Shown: piece after piece, positions 51,371-63,781 of the stretch
How the letters are laid out: the number at the start of each line of letters is the position of its first letter
Numbering within the stretch: position 1 is the stretch's first letter
Source of the DNA: Syngnathus acus
Taxonomy: Eukaryota > Chordata > Actinopteri > Syngnathiformes > Syngnathidae
NCBI RefSeq assembly: GCF_901709675.1
Contig: NC_051102.1
Coordinates: 4,995,412-5,059,411 of the forward strand
Length of the DNA: 64,000 bases
Reading direction: 5' to 3'
Program-made: the position numbers and the translations under genes
The notes under the pieces: model-generated
Told to the model about the DNA's origin: nothing
Seen by the model: only the letters and a program-made list of their open reading frames with translations
Database searches by the model: none

Positions 51371-53217
51371 CCACTCACACAGTAGTGAGCAAAAGTCTTT
51401 GTCCACCGATTTTACCACTGGCCGGTTTGGAAAGAAAAGTGTTTTGAGAAATTTGCCACAGTGGTGCTAAAATTTCTCTTTTTAGTTAACAGAAACGCCG
51501 CAACTTGCTCCAAGGTGCTGCCTCTACAGCAAGATGGCACTTGTTCAAGTGGAACTCTGCGCCTCACTTCTTCTTGCCACCACAAAATTGTACCAAAGTA
51601 CTATTTGGAACGCCTCAACTTGACAAGACGGCAGCAAAACGCCGCTTTTATCTAATTGAAACTCGGCAACTCATTCCGTCGTAGTTCTTTGATGCTGCAA
51701 GATGGCGGACAAACATTTTTTAGTCGAATGAAATGCCTCAACCCACCTGAAGCATTAATGGGACCTGTTTTCTCAACATTGTATCTTGCCAAAGTTGTAT
51801 TTTTATGCGACTTTGTGCAAATAATAGTGGCGGTGTTCCCGAGCCAATCTGCAAATTAAATCGCAAACAGCAGTGCGACTGCGGGGGTTCTCACTCCATG
51901 CTTTGCCACCTTTGTGGCATCAATAGGCAATTCCAAGCCTTTTTTTTTTTTTTAAATCAGTTGGGAATTTTTGATATTCGAAAGAAATCATGGAAGCGCT
52001 ATGCCCTGGAAAAAACGGTGGAACAAAATTTTTGCACACCACTGTGTACACACACACATACACCACCTCCCTTTATGTGGTAAATAGAAACCAGCCCCCT
52101 GACCCCCCTGACTGACTGATGGCCTGACATTGGCCCAGTGTAGCCATCTTAATTGCCCCCGCCCAACCCCTCGCCGAGAAACAGTGAGCCCAGCACCCCC
52201 CCCCCACCCCCTTTCTGTATTTTATTTTATTTTTTATGTTCATTTAGTGCTGGCGTCAAGGAGGGGTGGGGGGCTCTTGGGTTCTGGCTCTTAGTTGGTG
52301 CAGGTTTACGAGGTGCAGACGCCACCGTTCAAATGACTATGATGAATGAAATGATTATTCTGATTCTTGTTACTTGCATTGACTTTACAGCCACTTGTGA
52401 TGCTAATAAAAGAAGCCAGCCCGTGTACATGTGACCACTCGATAAGAACACAAACGCAGGCGTGCACGCAGCGCCTTGGTTGATCGGCGGGGAGCACGTC
52501 TGCTTCACATCTGCCATTTGAGTCCCATCTCAGCTTTTTGGGCCTACGTTCCGAAGACTTCTCAAAGCAGATTCAGCTTCCGCATTGAAGGTACGATATG
52601 GCGCCAACTCCCACTCGCTCGTCTGATGCACAGCGCCATCGCTGTGATGCCATCATCAATAGCATCTAACTGGTGTGCCGTAATGACCTTTCCAATTGTT
52701 CAAGTGCCATCAAACCTTTATATAGATTAATAGATTTCAACATTTTGTCCTATATTGCCACGTTGTGTGAATTTGAGCATGCGCCTGTCGAGAAGAAGAA
52801 AAAAAACATTATACCAATAGCTCCAACACTAAACATTATTTTTTCAGAATTTTTGATTTAAGTCTGCAATGTCAGTCAGTCCGTGGTTTCTACCAGTTGC
52901 CTCATTCAAAGGCAGTCGGGATTGGACGCCGCCACGAGCCAAATAAAAACAAGCGTGATGGCAGAAAAACAATTTTATTTCCATAACTAAAAGGTTGTCT
53001 GACGATCGCGTAACAGAATGCCCGCAATTCCTAGCCGTCCGCCACTTGAACCCATGATACATGGGCAGAACTTGGGCTGCCACATTGCTGTGGCACCACC
53101 CAAAAGAACGCTCTTCCCTACAGGCAAACAGAAAATAGTCTCTGGATTGACTCGATTGGGCACAGTGCTTGGCGTATCGTCACGGCAAGGGTGCATGTAC
53201 TTGTTGCGGACATCCAA
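51371..53217. other. RANBP9/NOL7 convergent 3' region
   Basis: AATAAA at 52405-52410 fits the end of RANBP9. TTTATT at 52974-52979 is AATAAA on the minus strand and fits NOL7. Poly-T at 51939 and poly-C at 52197 are simple sequence. No further gene is seen. Confidence 0.5.
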
Positions 53218-54344
53218 TCAGCTGGAGGGAACCCGCTTTTGAATCCAGCGCCGCTTCAGCTTCTCCGCCTTGCTTTTTTTCTCAGGAGCTAAAGCAAAAA
53301 AAAAAGCATTAGCACAAGTCTCGGGAAACCACCTCCCCTTGTTCCTCACCCCATTGGCTGTTGACAAAGGAAAAGGCAGCGCCTTTCCTCTTTCCAGTCT
53401 TATTTTGAAGGGACAGCAGCTCTTTGCCTGACAGGAAGACAAAACAAAGGAAAGCATACTTAGATTATTCCAAATTGCATTTGTTTAGGGTACTAAAGTA
53501 GCCATGCCACTTTTCGGCACCACTCAAAGTGGAGCCTGTGTGGAAATGACACTTGGCTTACTTGTGCCTCGACGACTTGCCAGGCTGTAATACCGCAAGT
53601 GGAGAAAATCCTCGGCAGCTTTCTGGCGAAAAGACGGCAGCGTTTGAGGCTTTACCGTCGTTACTTTGTAGTTCCCCATCAGCCTGAAAAGTAAACACTC
53701 AATCGTTGTGTCTGTAACCATTTTGGCACCTTTTGTGCATTCGGGTATCCAGAGGGTGGTTGTGCAAATAACTTTTGCACTTTAGTTTTTCCTCATACTT
53801 TTTGGAACGTTTCCGTTTTTGCTTCTTTGTCTCTTCCGCCTCATCTTCATCTTGATGAGTCGCTTCAGCTTCTTGTTGGCTCTGCCTTCTGTTAGAAAAA
53901 GAAGATTGTCATCGGAATGTGTGAGGAAAGATGAACAAGTGGAGAAAACTTACTGGGACGAGTCGATTTCCTCCAGAAGTGTGTCAGAAAGAGGTTTTCT
54001 CTTCTAGCAAGTGAAAGGAGAATGATTTAGAATGCAAACGTGAAAATAATCAACGTAATCGTCATGAAATGCGAGGCACCTTCTGCTCCTGGAACAGTTC
54101 TTGCCTCTTCTTCCTCTTCTCCTTCAGCAGCTCCTTCTCCCTGGAAGCACGCGCGTTTCCAACGGGAGAAAGGTTTTAATCATGCTTAGCTTGGTTGGCT
54201 AGCATGCTATCAGTTAGCCTACCTTCTGGCACTTTCCAGGGCCTGACTCACGCTCCGCAGCGCCTGGGCCTTGGAGTCCTCAAAAGTGACCTCCTCGGGC
54301 GCCTCGTCGTCACTGGAACTTAATTCTAAATTCCAACTATCCAT
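53218..54344 (-). CDS. NOL7: Nucleolar protein 7
   Basis: Small basic nucleolar protein linked to early 18S rRNA processing. Seven minus-strand exons in phase give 197 residues (human 257): 54344-54223, 54140-54080, 54003-53954, 53888-53799, 53683-53562, 53427-53350, 53288-53218. The N-terminus is acidic (SSSDDEAPEEVTFEDSKA), followed by a charged helix EKELLKEKRKKRQELFQEQK and KRKPLSDTLLEEIDSSQ. A Gln/Glu-rich and Lys-rich middle follows. The C-terminal domain has FRQKAAEDFLHLRYYS, AAFSFVNSQWG and EKLKRRWIQKR, as in human NOL7. It is tail-to-tail with RANBP9 and shares a short divergent upstream region with EPDR1. Confidence 0.9.
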
Positions 54345-54737
54345 TATCACGTCGCTTCTGTCCGTTTTGTACAACTGGCTGCTCGCCTCGTTATTTGGTC
54401 GCCATGTTGGGACGGTCCCTCAGAGGCGTCGCTCTGACGTAATTGCTTATTTTTGGTACACAGAAATACTTTTTTTTTTTTAATTGAAACATCAAGTTAC
54501 AAAATGTAATAGACATTGAACTATGTTATCATATGCACGGAAAGGCAATACAACAGAAGAAAGAGAAAGGAAGGAAGAAGAGAGAGTATGTTTTCTAAAT
54601 CGCTTGTTTCATCAATTGTCGGCCGCCACCTGAGCTTTTAAATTGGAATCCTAACCGGAAGCAGTGTCGCGCGTATCTTTTTTTTAACTAACTATCTTGC
54701 TGTCCATTTATGATCAGCAACAAAAAGGGACAACACG
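54345..54737. promoter_or_regulatory. NOL7-EPDR1 bidirectional upstream region
   Basis: The two start codons are 393 bp apart and point away from each other. A CRE/ATF-like TGACGTAA lies at 54435-54442, close to NOL7. A poly-T run sits at 54471-54481 and an A/G-rich stretch at 54545-54595. A shared promoter is inferred from the spacing. Confidence 0.5.
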
Positions 54738-56530
54738 ATGCAGCAGTTAATGGTACAGCTTCTGCTGCTGCTGGGCTTGATGCATCTCCAGCAGGCGGAG
54801 GTTGAGGTGTTGGCGACCGGAGCATCGCCCTGCCAGGCCCCACTACAGTGGGAGGGGAGATGGGTCGTGTACGACCACGGCACGGGCAGGAACAGCCGGG
54901 CCGCGGTGTCCTACGATGGACAGAACCACAGACTGCGGGTGCTGCAGCAGCACAAGAAGCACACGCCGTGTCAGAGGTGAAACGCACACATACTAAAAGG
55001 TTTATCGGAAAAACAACCGAGTCAGCTAGTTCTTGGAAAAGCATTTTATCCCAGAGAGGACTCGCGTAACATTATTTTGAGGCATTCGTATTTTTCTGCA
55101 GCAGCTATGTGGCAAGACTCAACTTGCTTGACTTTGTGCCAGTTTGACTTTGGATTGTTTACCAAAGACTTTTTGGGGGGGGTTCTTCCACAAAATAAGA
55201 TGACGATGACATTATTCAAAAGAAGTATTGCTTTTCACCCCACCCACCCCCTTATTGGAAGTTTTATTTCTCCTGATACCCGACAAGTATTTTTGCAACA
55301 ACCCCCCCCAGCATGTTGAATGTTTTCCCCAGCGTTGGGCCTCATTCGCAAGCTGCTTATGCAAAATGGGGGCTACTATTATTTGCTGCAAAGTGTGTGA
55401 TTTCCACTTGAATTTGTTAAAGGTGCGGTTTGAGGGAGTGGACAATTCTTGGAAAAAGGAACACAAAATGAGGAAAAATAATGTGTTGCGCATTTACAAC
55501 AACCACGGAGGTTTTCCAATTAAATAGTCAATTGTGAAAATTTGCGTATAATTGACACCCATTGAAATGCACTGAAAAAAAGATGTACATTTTAATCCCC
55601 TAAAACGGTGACGATGTAGGGATGAACTCTACATCGTGTCTGTATTATACTGCCCCCAGGTGGCAAAGGCATGCGCGCCACGAGTACTGCGAGCAGGACG
55701 ACTTCCACTCAATTGGTGCAAAGTTACAACAAAAACTTTGCAAATTCTCGAACGATGTCATGACTGTGTGTTTTTATGAACAACAGTCGTGCAGAGTAGC
55801 GATGGCCAAAAAAGTGTTTGTCGTCGTGTCATTGCAGGTACTTTGAGTTGATCTACTTGTACGAGAGCAGCCTGATGTTCCAGATTGATCAAAAGACGGG
55901 CGACTGCGCTAAGGTGGAGCTGACCGAAGCCTGGGACCCCTTTGACATTCCTGACAATTCCACTTTTGAGGACCAGTACATTATTGGAGGCCCCGGCGAC
56001 AACATGGAGGTGCAGGAGTGGTCCGACAGGAAGCCCGCCCGCAAACGTGAGGCCAACGTCTACTACTACCTCTATTTTAAATGTGGACAGATGCTTGCGA
56101 GTTTCACGTGGAACTGACGTTTAACATGACAAGATAGCATACTTTTCTTTTGAATTAGTATCAAACGTAAAAAAAAAGTCAAGAACATTTGTCTCACATT
56201 TTTATGTTTGAAACTGCCCCAAAACACATTATGGTATTATATTGTTAAATGGAAAAGTTTGTCTCTTAGAAAATAGCATACGTTTTCTTAAAAAACTGTA
56301 AGACTTTTTACGTGTGTGCACGTGCGTGTGTTTCAGATGAGACCTGGGTAGGCGTGTACACGCTGCGCGACTGCTATCCGGTTCAGGAGACTTACATCAA
56401 AAACAGCAGCGTCACCACGTCCACGCGTTTCTTCAACCTGCAGCTTGGCATCAGCGACCCCAACGTCTTCACGCCGCCGCCCGGTTGCCAGATGGCCCGA
56501 CCGCACGCCATGGCCCACACACACTGCTGA
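54738..56530 (+). CDS. EPDR1: Mammalian ependymin-related protein 1
   Basis: Secreted and lysosomal lipid-binding protein of the ependymin family. Three exons in phase give 213 residues (human 224): 54738-54976, 55838-56046, 56337-56530. A hydrophobic signal peptide (LMVQLLLLLGLMHLQQ) covers about the first 20 residues. Next come PCQAPLQWEGRWV, SYDGQNHRLRVL and, in the second exon, FQIDQKTGDCAK, DNSTFEDQYIIGG and VQEWSDRKPARK. The third exon holds TWVGVYTLRDCYPVQETY and TSTRFFNLQLGISDPNVF. NST and NSS are N-glycosylation sequons. The expected cysteines are present. The sequence is closer to EPDR1 than to the fish brain ependymins as I recall them. A pseudo-exon at 55660-55715 does not keep frame and is excluded. 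Confidence 0.95.
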
Positions 56531-58068
56531 GATGCTCGGGAATCCGGATGGCATTTCTTTGCATTTTAGCTCACGGTCAAACCAACAAGAGCGGAGCATG
56601 AGTCGTAAAAAAAGACACATTAAATAAGAAAGGATTCATGTTTTTTGTTTTCTACTTTACCCAATAAGTTGTCTATCCATGTAAGCACGTTAAATACTAA
56701 GCCCACTCTCCATATAGTGTGACAGTAATAAAGCAAATTATACATACAAAATCCTCCTCGAGTCTATCTGTGCCTGGAAATTGATTGCTGTGGCAACCAA
56801 TCTGATATTTATATGTGCTCTGGAACTGACTGTAGTGGTGACCACTCAAGTCTGCTGTATGTGCCTAAAATGATTTATTGATTACACTTATTTTTTGCAA
56901 CAAACCCAACCTCAACTTCCTCATTTCATTTAACCTTTCGTACTTTTTTAACGTTTTACGTCTTTTACGTGTATATTTGTTGCTGATATGGTGTTGCAGT
57001 ACCGGGTCTGCCCACCGAGCGATTGGGCAGCGCCATACACACATAAAACCAACGAAGAAGAAAATCCTCGAACGTCTCCAGGAAGTGGCCTTCGCCAGAC
57101 ATTTGGCTACCACGTTTCGTTTTCAAGATTTGATTTAAAACATAAACTATTTGTAGTTTTGTTGCCTCGATTTAGCCCGCGAAAGAATCAGGTATAACCC
57201 TCTCCAAACACGTCTTCTGCCGCGTGACAGTCAAATAAGACAAATAATTGCCCATCGTTGTTTTGTTGACGTCCGAGCGAGCTAGGCTAAACTAACGGCC
57301 AAGCGAAACACGAATGCAAGCCTTTAAATGGCAGAACCAGAACAAACAAAAACCCGCTATGAACTATGCTACTGTTTTATAAATGATTTGTGTTGGAGTT
57401 TTTGAAAGCTCCCGGCCTTTTATTTATCAACTCTCATTTAATAAAAAGCTTTTGTTAACGATTGTGTAAAATTCCAAATATTGCTATGAAACGAGCGTTA
57501 TGGCACAGATCTTGAGAAGTCATTTGAACTGGCTAAAGTGTCATTTTCTTGTAATAAATAGTAAGTTGTATTCGAGACGTTAACTTTGTGAAATTGAACT
57601 GAAACCTTGTGAATCGCTTGCTCTATTCAAAAGGAGCTTTAAAAGTCGATTATATAAAAATATTTAAATTGGGTGTAAGGTAATGAAATTGCGAGTAATG
57701 TCTTAACGTTTGGTAGTATACATGCAATTTAAATTGTATTGTGTGAGGCATCGTATAAAGTTAGTCGATGAAATTGTAATTCTCGTCAGTATAAACTTTA
57801 CACTCATTTCTATGTTTTTTTTTCGTAACCCTTGACATTAAGTTGACCTGTAAAGGGTAAAGTGCACTGTAGGTTCATCTTGAAATTTTATCCCAAAGCC
57901 TGATGTTGCAGATTAAACCATTTGAAATTATGCTCTGTTGTAAATTAAAGGGATGGGAAACTGTTTTCCTGTTTCCTAGAAAAAATAAAATCAATAGATG
58001 AGCTCGTTATTAAGTAGTCTTTCGTTGCAGCGCATTGTAACGTGTTTCACTAATGTGTTCAGGCCACC
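56531..58068. other. EPDR1 3'UTR and ZNF622 5' flank
   Basis: AATAAA at 56727-56732 is the likely EPDR1 poly(A) signal. The rest is AT-rich without recognisable genes. A GC-richer patch at 57000-57070 and the 57160-57300 block may contain the ZNF622 promoter. Confidence 0.4.
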
Positions 58069-60425
58069 ATGTCGTCGTACACGTGCATCAGCTGCCGCGT
58101 GGCGTTCTCCGACGGTGAGATGCAGCGCGCTCACTACAAGAGCGACTGGCACCGCTACAACCTGAAGCGCAAGGTTGCGGACATGCCGCCCGTCAGCGCC
58201 GACAACTTTCAGGAGCGTGTCCTGTTGCAGCGCGCTGCCGCCGAGCGCCAGCTGAGCGACACCGCTGAGGCCTGCCCAGTCTGCAACAAAAAATTCTCCA
58301 CCACCAACGCCTTCGACAACCACCTGCGCTCGCAGCGCCACCGACAGGCCGAGCGCCGCGCCCTGCAAGCCGCACGCCTGCAGGTGGACAAGCTCAACCA
58401 GAAGAACCTAGAGAAAGGGCTTGGCGACAACGACAAGGCCAACCAAGATGCCAGGAACGAGGCTCTGCAGCAGGCCTTCAAGGAGCAGCGGAGGGCCGAG
58501 CGCCCTGGGACGGTCCGGGAGGAGGAGGCGGCGGCGGCGACGAGGAGCAAGCCGGAAAAACCTCCGCGACTCGTATGGCTGGAGGAGCAGGCCAAGCGGA
58601 GAGAGTTGGAGGAAGGACCTGCCGCAGAGGAAGGTAAGCCTTTTTAAAAAGACAATGCTGTATCGTGACTTTCCCTTCAAACAGGACTCGGCTCTTGTGT
58701 TGCCTAAGTGAATTAAAAATCTCCAAATGAAATAGCAATGTTCTATCATGACAAAGGTTTATGAATGGATGGATGTTCTGAACCTACAGAGGAGTGGGAG
58801 GACATGGACGAAGATGATGATGATGAAGATGTGGAAGAGGACATGGAGGAGGAGGAGACCACGGAGGATCAGGAAGAAGACGTGGCGGCTCGATCCGACC
58901 CGCAACTCCCCGCCGTCACAGCACTCGCCGGTTCCATCCCTGTCACCGACTGCCTGTTTTGCTCACATCATTCCAAATCACTGCTGCGCAACGTCGCCCA
59001 CATGACGCAGGTTCACAGCTTCTTCATCCCAGACCTCCAGTACCTGGTGAACCTCAAGGGTCTGGTCCGCTACCTGGGTAAGACAGCGAGAAGTCCTTAA
59101 GACCTCTGCACCAATCAGAGCAGAAAGACCTCCGTTTTGGGCAAATTGCAGTCTTTGCCATTTGATAAAGTTGAATGATAGCATTTCTTTTGCCTTTGTT
59201 GTCAACACTTAGGCGAGAAGGTGGGCGCGGGCAACGTGTGCCTGTGGTGCAACGAGAAGGGGCGCTCCTTCTACTCCACGGAAGCCGTGCAGCATCACAT
59301 GACGGACAAAAGTCACTGCAAGCTCTTCACTGACGGGGACGCCGCGCTGGAGTTCGCCGACTTTTATGACTTCAGGTAAAAGTCACGCATGATCCAAATC
59401 GGGACTCCCCAAACTCTGCCCCATTATAGACCGGGCGGGCCCAGGTAGTTCCCGAATTGGCCGTTGTAAAAGACATTGCCGCTGGTTAGTGAGTGAAGGA
59501 ACGCTGTGTTCGTTTGCAATCGTTGGCTATTTCTCTGCTCTGCCATCCATCGCTACATAAAAATTTGGACTGGCGTCAACGACAGGGGCTGGACCGCCCC
59601 ACGTGGCTCGCTTGCTCACTCGGCCGCCCACTGTCTCTTCAATTTGGGAGCAGGAAATGAGAAAACCAACCCCAATTGTGTTGTTTTGGGAACAGGAACA
59701 GCTACCCCGACGGCACAGACCAAATGGATGACGAGCTTCCGGACGACAAGAACATTCAATACGACGACGAGACAATGGAGCTCATGCTCCCATCAGGTGC
59801 TGGACGCGGTTGTGTCCTCCCAATAAAAGCTGTGATACTTGAGCGATCTCATAACTATATTCACGACACAGGTGCCAGGATCGGCCACCGTTCCCTCATG
59901 CGGTACTACAAGCAACGTTTCGGAACTGAGAGGGTGCTGGCCCTGAGCCACAACAGAAACGCGGTGGGACGCGTGCTGCGGCAATACAGAGCACTCGGAT
60001 GGGGCGGCGACACAGGTACGCCACAAACTCAACACCATTATCAGTCCAAATTACAGTCAAAACATGCAGTTATGCAAATATTTTATACATTTGTAAAAAC
60101 TATCGGCAGAACTTTGTGGATAAATTGAATTCTGAGAGCTTAGTGTCAGCACAGTGCGAAATGCTATTGATGGGCTACCAGAAATTGGCATTCATGTAAC
60201 GGTGATTTTCAACCTTCAAACAACAGCGATTTGGTAGACCTTCCCTGTCTCTTAAGTATGTTTGACCAATCTCCCCCGTGTTATCCGTTAGGCCTGGGCG
60301 GCGCGCGTCGTTCTCCTCGCGACATGCAGTACGTGCAGATGATGAAGTCCAAGTGGATGCTGAAGTTGGGCATGAGTCACAACGCCACCAGGCAGAAACA
60401 CTTCCGCCCGCAAGTCATCTTCTGA
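58069..60425 (+). CDS. ZNF622: Zinc finger protein 622 (ZPR9, REI1-like)
   Basis: Cytoplasmic factor in late 60S ribosomal subunit maturation (yeast Rei1/Reh1 family); also described as an ASK1 and MYBL2 partner. Six exons in phase give 464 residues (human 477): 58069-58633, 58790-59077, 59213-59375, 59696-59796, 59872-60015, 60292-60425. U1-like C2H2 fingers are at residues 5-30 (CISCRVAFSDGEMQ, then HYKSDWH) and near 68-90 (CPVCNKKFSTTNAFDNH). A Lys/Glu-rich linker and a run of Asp/Glu follow. Two more C2H2 units then appear: CLFCSHHSKSLLRNVAHM and CLWCNEKGRSFYSTEAVQHH. The tail contains IGHRSLMRYYKQRF and the C-terminal NATRQKHFRPQVIF. The ATG is in an ideal context (GCCACCATG). Confidence 0.96.
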
Positions 60426-61873
60426 GAGCTCAACGTGCAACTCCAACCTGTTGCTGCCACAGCGGCCATCGAGTTATTTAATTTGGATTAAAAATCGGAC
60501 ATAATACAACCTGGCCTGTTTACTGCAGTTGAAACACTCATCACCCTTCTCATGAATTCAACAATAACGATAATAAAATAAAGAAAAATTCAAAATTCAT
60601 TCAACTTGAATTAAATCGTTCATTTGTATCTAATTTATTCTTATTTTAATCTTTAACTTTACTGGTAATGCAATGACAGTCTCATTTGCAATATCAACCT
60701 ATCTGCAGACAAAGGATATAGTTGCATATTTACAAGTTAATTTACAATGGTAATAGTTCGAGGAATGTCAGTCCAAATGGTCGGTCCCTATACATTTTCA
60801 TCGAACCAAATCTGGCCCCATTGCAAAAGGTTTGGACACCCCTGCGTTTCGTTGTTTTCCTTCAAAACTGTGGACAGGAAATACTTTTATTTTGAAAGTC
60901 AGCCTCTGGTATCCGTTACATCTTATCAGAAGAGGAACGTCGAACGGAACACATTTTTGTTGTCTTTTTTTTCATTGAAATATCGAAAAGATTCCACAAA
61001 ACGACTTTGCAATCTGGAACAGGATTTAGAAAGGCAGCCAATCGTCGACACGTGAGTTTTACGGTGTATCTCTGTCGACTAAAGTCACTTTTGTGCGTTG
61101 CTGCGGGACACATTCGAAAATATGGGAAAGGGCTTTTTGGTCAATGTGCACTTAGAGCAACTTAAAATGATCGACTGTCATCAAATAAAATGCGATCATG
61201 TTCCAATGGATGCTTTTATTGAACAAGTACTTTATTTCATAGAAGTGCACGAACGGAAGCTAACGTGACTTCATCTTGCAAATATGTGAGGCACGCAGCT
61301 GTCATATCAAGATTTTTAAAGTGTAACGGTTGATCTTAACATTTTTAATAAGACGTTTGGCGTATATGTATTTTAAAAAAAGTTATCGTTCCCTCGAGTG
61401 GCTTTTTGCCCACTTCCCTTGACGCGTTAAGTTCCAACATCAGCACCTCGACGCAAAGCTTGCTGGGAAACTCCTGATGCCCGGCGGGCGGGGGTCGGAC
61501 AAACAGAAATGAAAAGAACGCCAAGATGCAGCGTTTTGATGACATGAAAATGTTATTTTTCATTCTATGATATTAATCTGGACAGCTTGATGGAATAGCA
61601 CAAGCACGCGCAGATACACAGCACAGAGTACAGCGTGTCTCTTGTCACATGAAAACAAAAATCGAAGTGAAACCGGTGCAACTTTGACAGTCGACATACA
61701 ATTGCCACGTTCAGAACATGACCTCGCTTCTGCTTTGCCTTTTAGCAAAACCAGTCACCGGGAAGTTTACGCTTGTTTTTCTTTTTGGGTACCGCGACCG
61801 GCAGCGGCAAGTGAAGACGCTCTCATCATCCATCCTTTGGTCTCGTCACCTCGCTCGTCCCAAGAAGTGAAAT
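60426..61873. other. ZNF622 3'UTR and TMEM71-like 5' flank
   Basis: AATAAA at 60572-60577 is a plausible ZNF622 poly(A) signal. The remainder is AT-rich to 61450, then GC-richer before the next ATG. No other gene is recognised. Confidence 0.4.
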
Positions 61874-63781
61874 GTCGCTCTCCTTCTCCGGAGCGTTCAC
61901 CAGTATGTCGATCGATTTCTCCTCTTCCTCGTGGTTATCATCGGCTCGATGCTAATTTGAGCTAACGCTTGTTTTCTCTTTAGGTTCGCCAGTCAAGCGA
62001 CGCCTCAGGTCAAGCTCCACCTACCCGAGGTAAGCGCGCCATCTTGACTTGCAATTGATTTGCATTGATTCAAGCTGATGTGACTCATATCCACTTGCGC
62101 TTACGTTTGTCTCAGCCCGGACGTGTCCCTTTTGTCTCCCGACTCATCGTATGTGTGCTACTCGGCGGGGTCCACGCCGGAGGCCGGCGTCCATTCCCGT
62201 TGCTGCCGCCGCTCGCCCCGCCTCCTCACCAACGGCTACTACACTGTGACCGACGACAGCTTCCTGTGGGATGAGGACGGCACGGTGTTGTTGACGCCCT
62301 GCGCTGCCAGCGTGTCCTACAAGGAAACCGTTTTCAGGTGGGGGGGCGGGTCAATTGCTCGGTCGGCAGATGCGTCGGGGTGGCGCTTTGGTCATTTGTC
62401 GAGTTGTTGTCGCCCATTGGGTGCGTGACGAATGACTTGTGGTTGTCACGAAAGCGCCACTGTTGCTTCGCTTCTGTCAGGGTGTTCCGTAGACGGCGAC
62501 GTAAAGCGGGCGGCTCCCTGGCTCGCCTGCTGAGCGACGTCAGCAAGAGCTGCCAGACCTGGCTGGACAGCAGGCTGTTTGGGGGTGTTTTCCGCACAAG
62601 CCAGGACCTGGACCAGGACCTGGACCCAAAGATAGAGCAGGACAACCGGCATCTGCTCCATGACCAGGACCAAGACGCGGCCCCGCAGGAAGGATTCACT
62701 TGGCCTCAAGAGCAGAGCCAATCCGGTCTCGGCCAAAGACAAGCGGACAACTGCTGCAGCATCTTCACTTACGGTGAGGTTCCCATCCAAAGCGTACAAA
62801 CGGTGAGGCAGATGTGCCATCCGTCGTGGAAGCGTGTGGTTCATCTTAGACGTTTGCGACAGAATCCAGAAAAGTGACATGTTGCATGTTTTTGGCATGT
62901 TGTCATGTTAGATCCGAGCGAAGTGACGCCTCCTCCTGACAAAGAGGCCGCCCCGCGCTCCAAGCAGATGATCCAAGAGGAGATTTGCTCAGAAATATAT
63001 CAATCAAGCAAGCGCTTTGACCAGGCGCTAGGTGAACTCACGGAGTTCCCGCCTCCTTCCGTCTTTTACGCCAGCGCCTGCCGGCAGCCCGACATGCCTC
63101 ACCGTGCAGGTCATCTCTTTAATCACCATTATGATGATAACCGTTTTAAATGTTATCGCCTTTTCTTTTGATGTTACTTTTATGGTTGCTGTGAATGTTG
63201 TTTTTACCTTTCCTGAATTACTTTTCTTTTATGTTTCATTTTTTTCATGATCAATTTTACTTATTGTTTTTCTGTTCATTAATTATTAGCTCTATGTTAT
63301 TATTACAACTTTAACTCTTTTTGTACATATTTTCATTTTCTTACACCTGTTAAATGTAAATAGTTTTTGCTGGTGCATTTCAGGGTTAAGGCTGATGAGC
63401 CTTCTCGCTTTGGTCTTTGTCGCCTCCGTCTTCGTGATGCTCGGCTCAGGGTAAACTTTTGGCTGCCTTTATTCCATATTGAAGATGAGTTCTTCCCAAT
63501 AACAGCAAGGCTGCTTGTGTACTGTTGTGACCGGATCATTTGCTCTCATTTAGGTGTCCGGTATGGAGCGCAGCAGCAGTTTGCGTGATTACGACGACGA
63601 CGACATGCCTCTGTGAGTGTTACACTGCGATCCGTAACAAATGCTCCGTGCTTGGTGTCCATTTTTGACGCACATTGTTGTGCATTCAGGTGTGAGCTGG
63701 TGGCCTCGGCTGGATTGGAGAGGTACCAAGACTGAGGTGAGTCACTCACAGATTAAAAAAGGAATAAAATACATTAACTAG
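61874..63781 (+). CDS. TMEM71: Transmembrane protein 71-like (3' end uncertain)
   Basis: Function unknown; TMEM71 proteins are small predicted membrane proteins. Phase-consistent exons: 61874-61904, 61984-62029, 62116-62337, 62481-62773, 62912-63109, 63384-63450, 63554-63612, 63690-63781. The diagnostic block is CRRSPRLLTNGYYTVTDDSF with VSYKETVFRVFRRRRRK, matching human TMEM71 (RRSPRLLTNGYY, SVMYKENLVRIFRKKK). A Ser/Asp/Gln-rich middle follows. A hydrophobic segment LMSLLALVFVASVFVML is encoded by 63384-63450. In the phase used, the next exons add a second fairly hydrophobic stretch (WSAAAVCVITTTTCLC) and end WPRLDWRGTKTE. The last frame either reads through to TAG at 63779 or splices at GAG/gtgagt (63737) to an exon outside the window. 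The other frame of the last two exons is also open, so the C-terminus is unsure. Confidence 0.75.

Noticed and set aside
55660-55715. Splice-bounded segment in the EPDR1 intron reading WQRHARHEYCEQDDFHSIG
   Set aside because: Its length breaks the frame into the next exon, and joining 54976 directly to 55838 gives the conserved QRYFEL junction.
56865-57138. ORFs between EPDR1 and ZNF622
   Set aside because: AT-rich, no domain, no conserved motif, and open on both strands.
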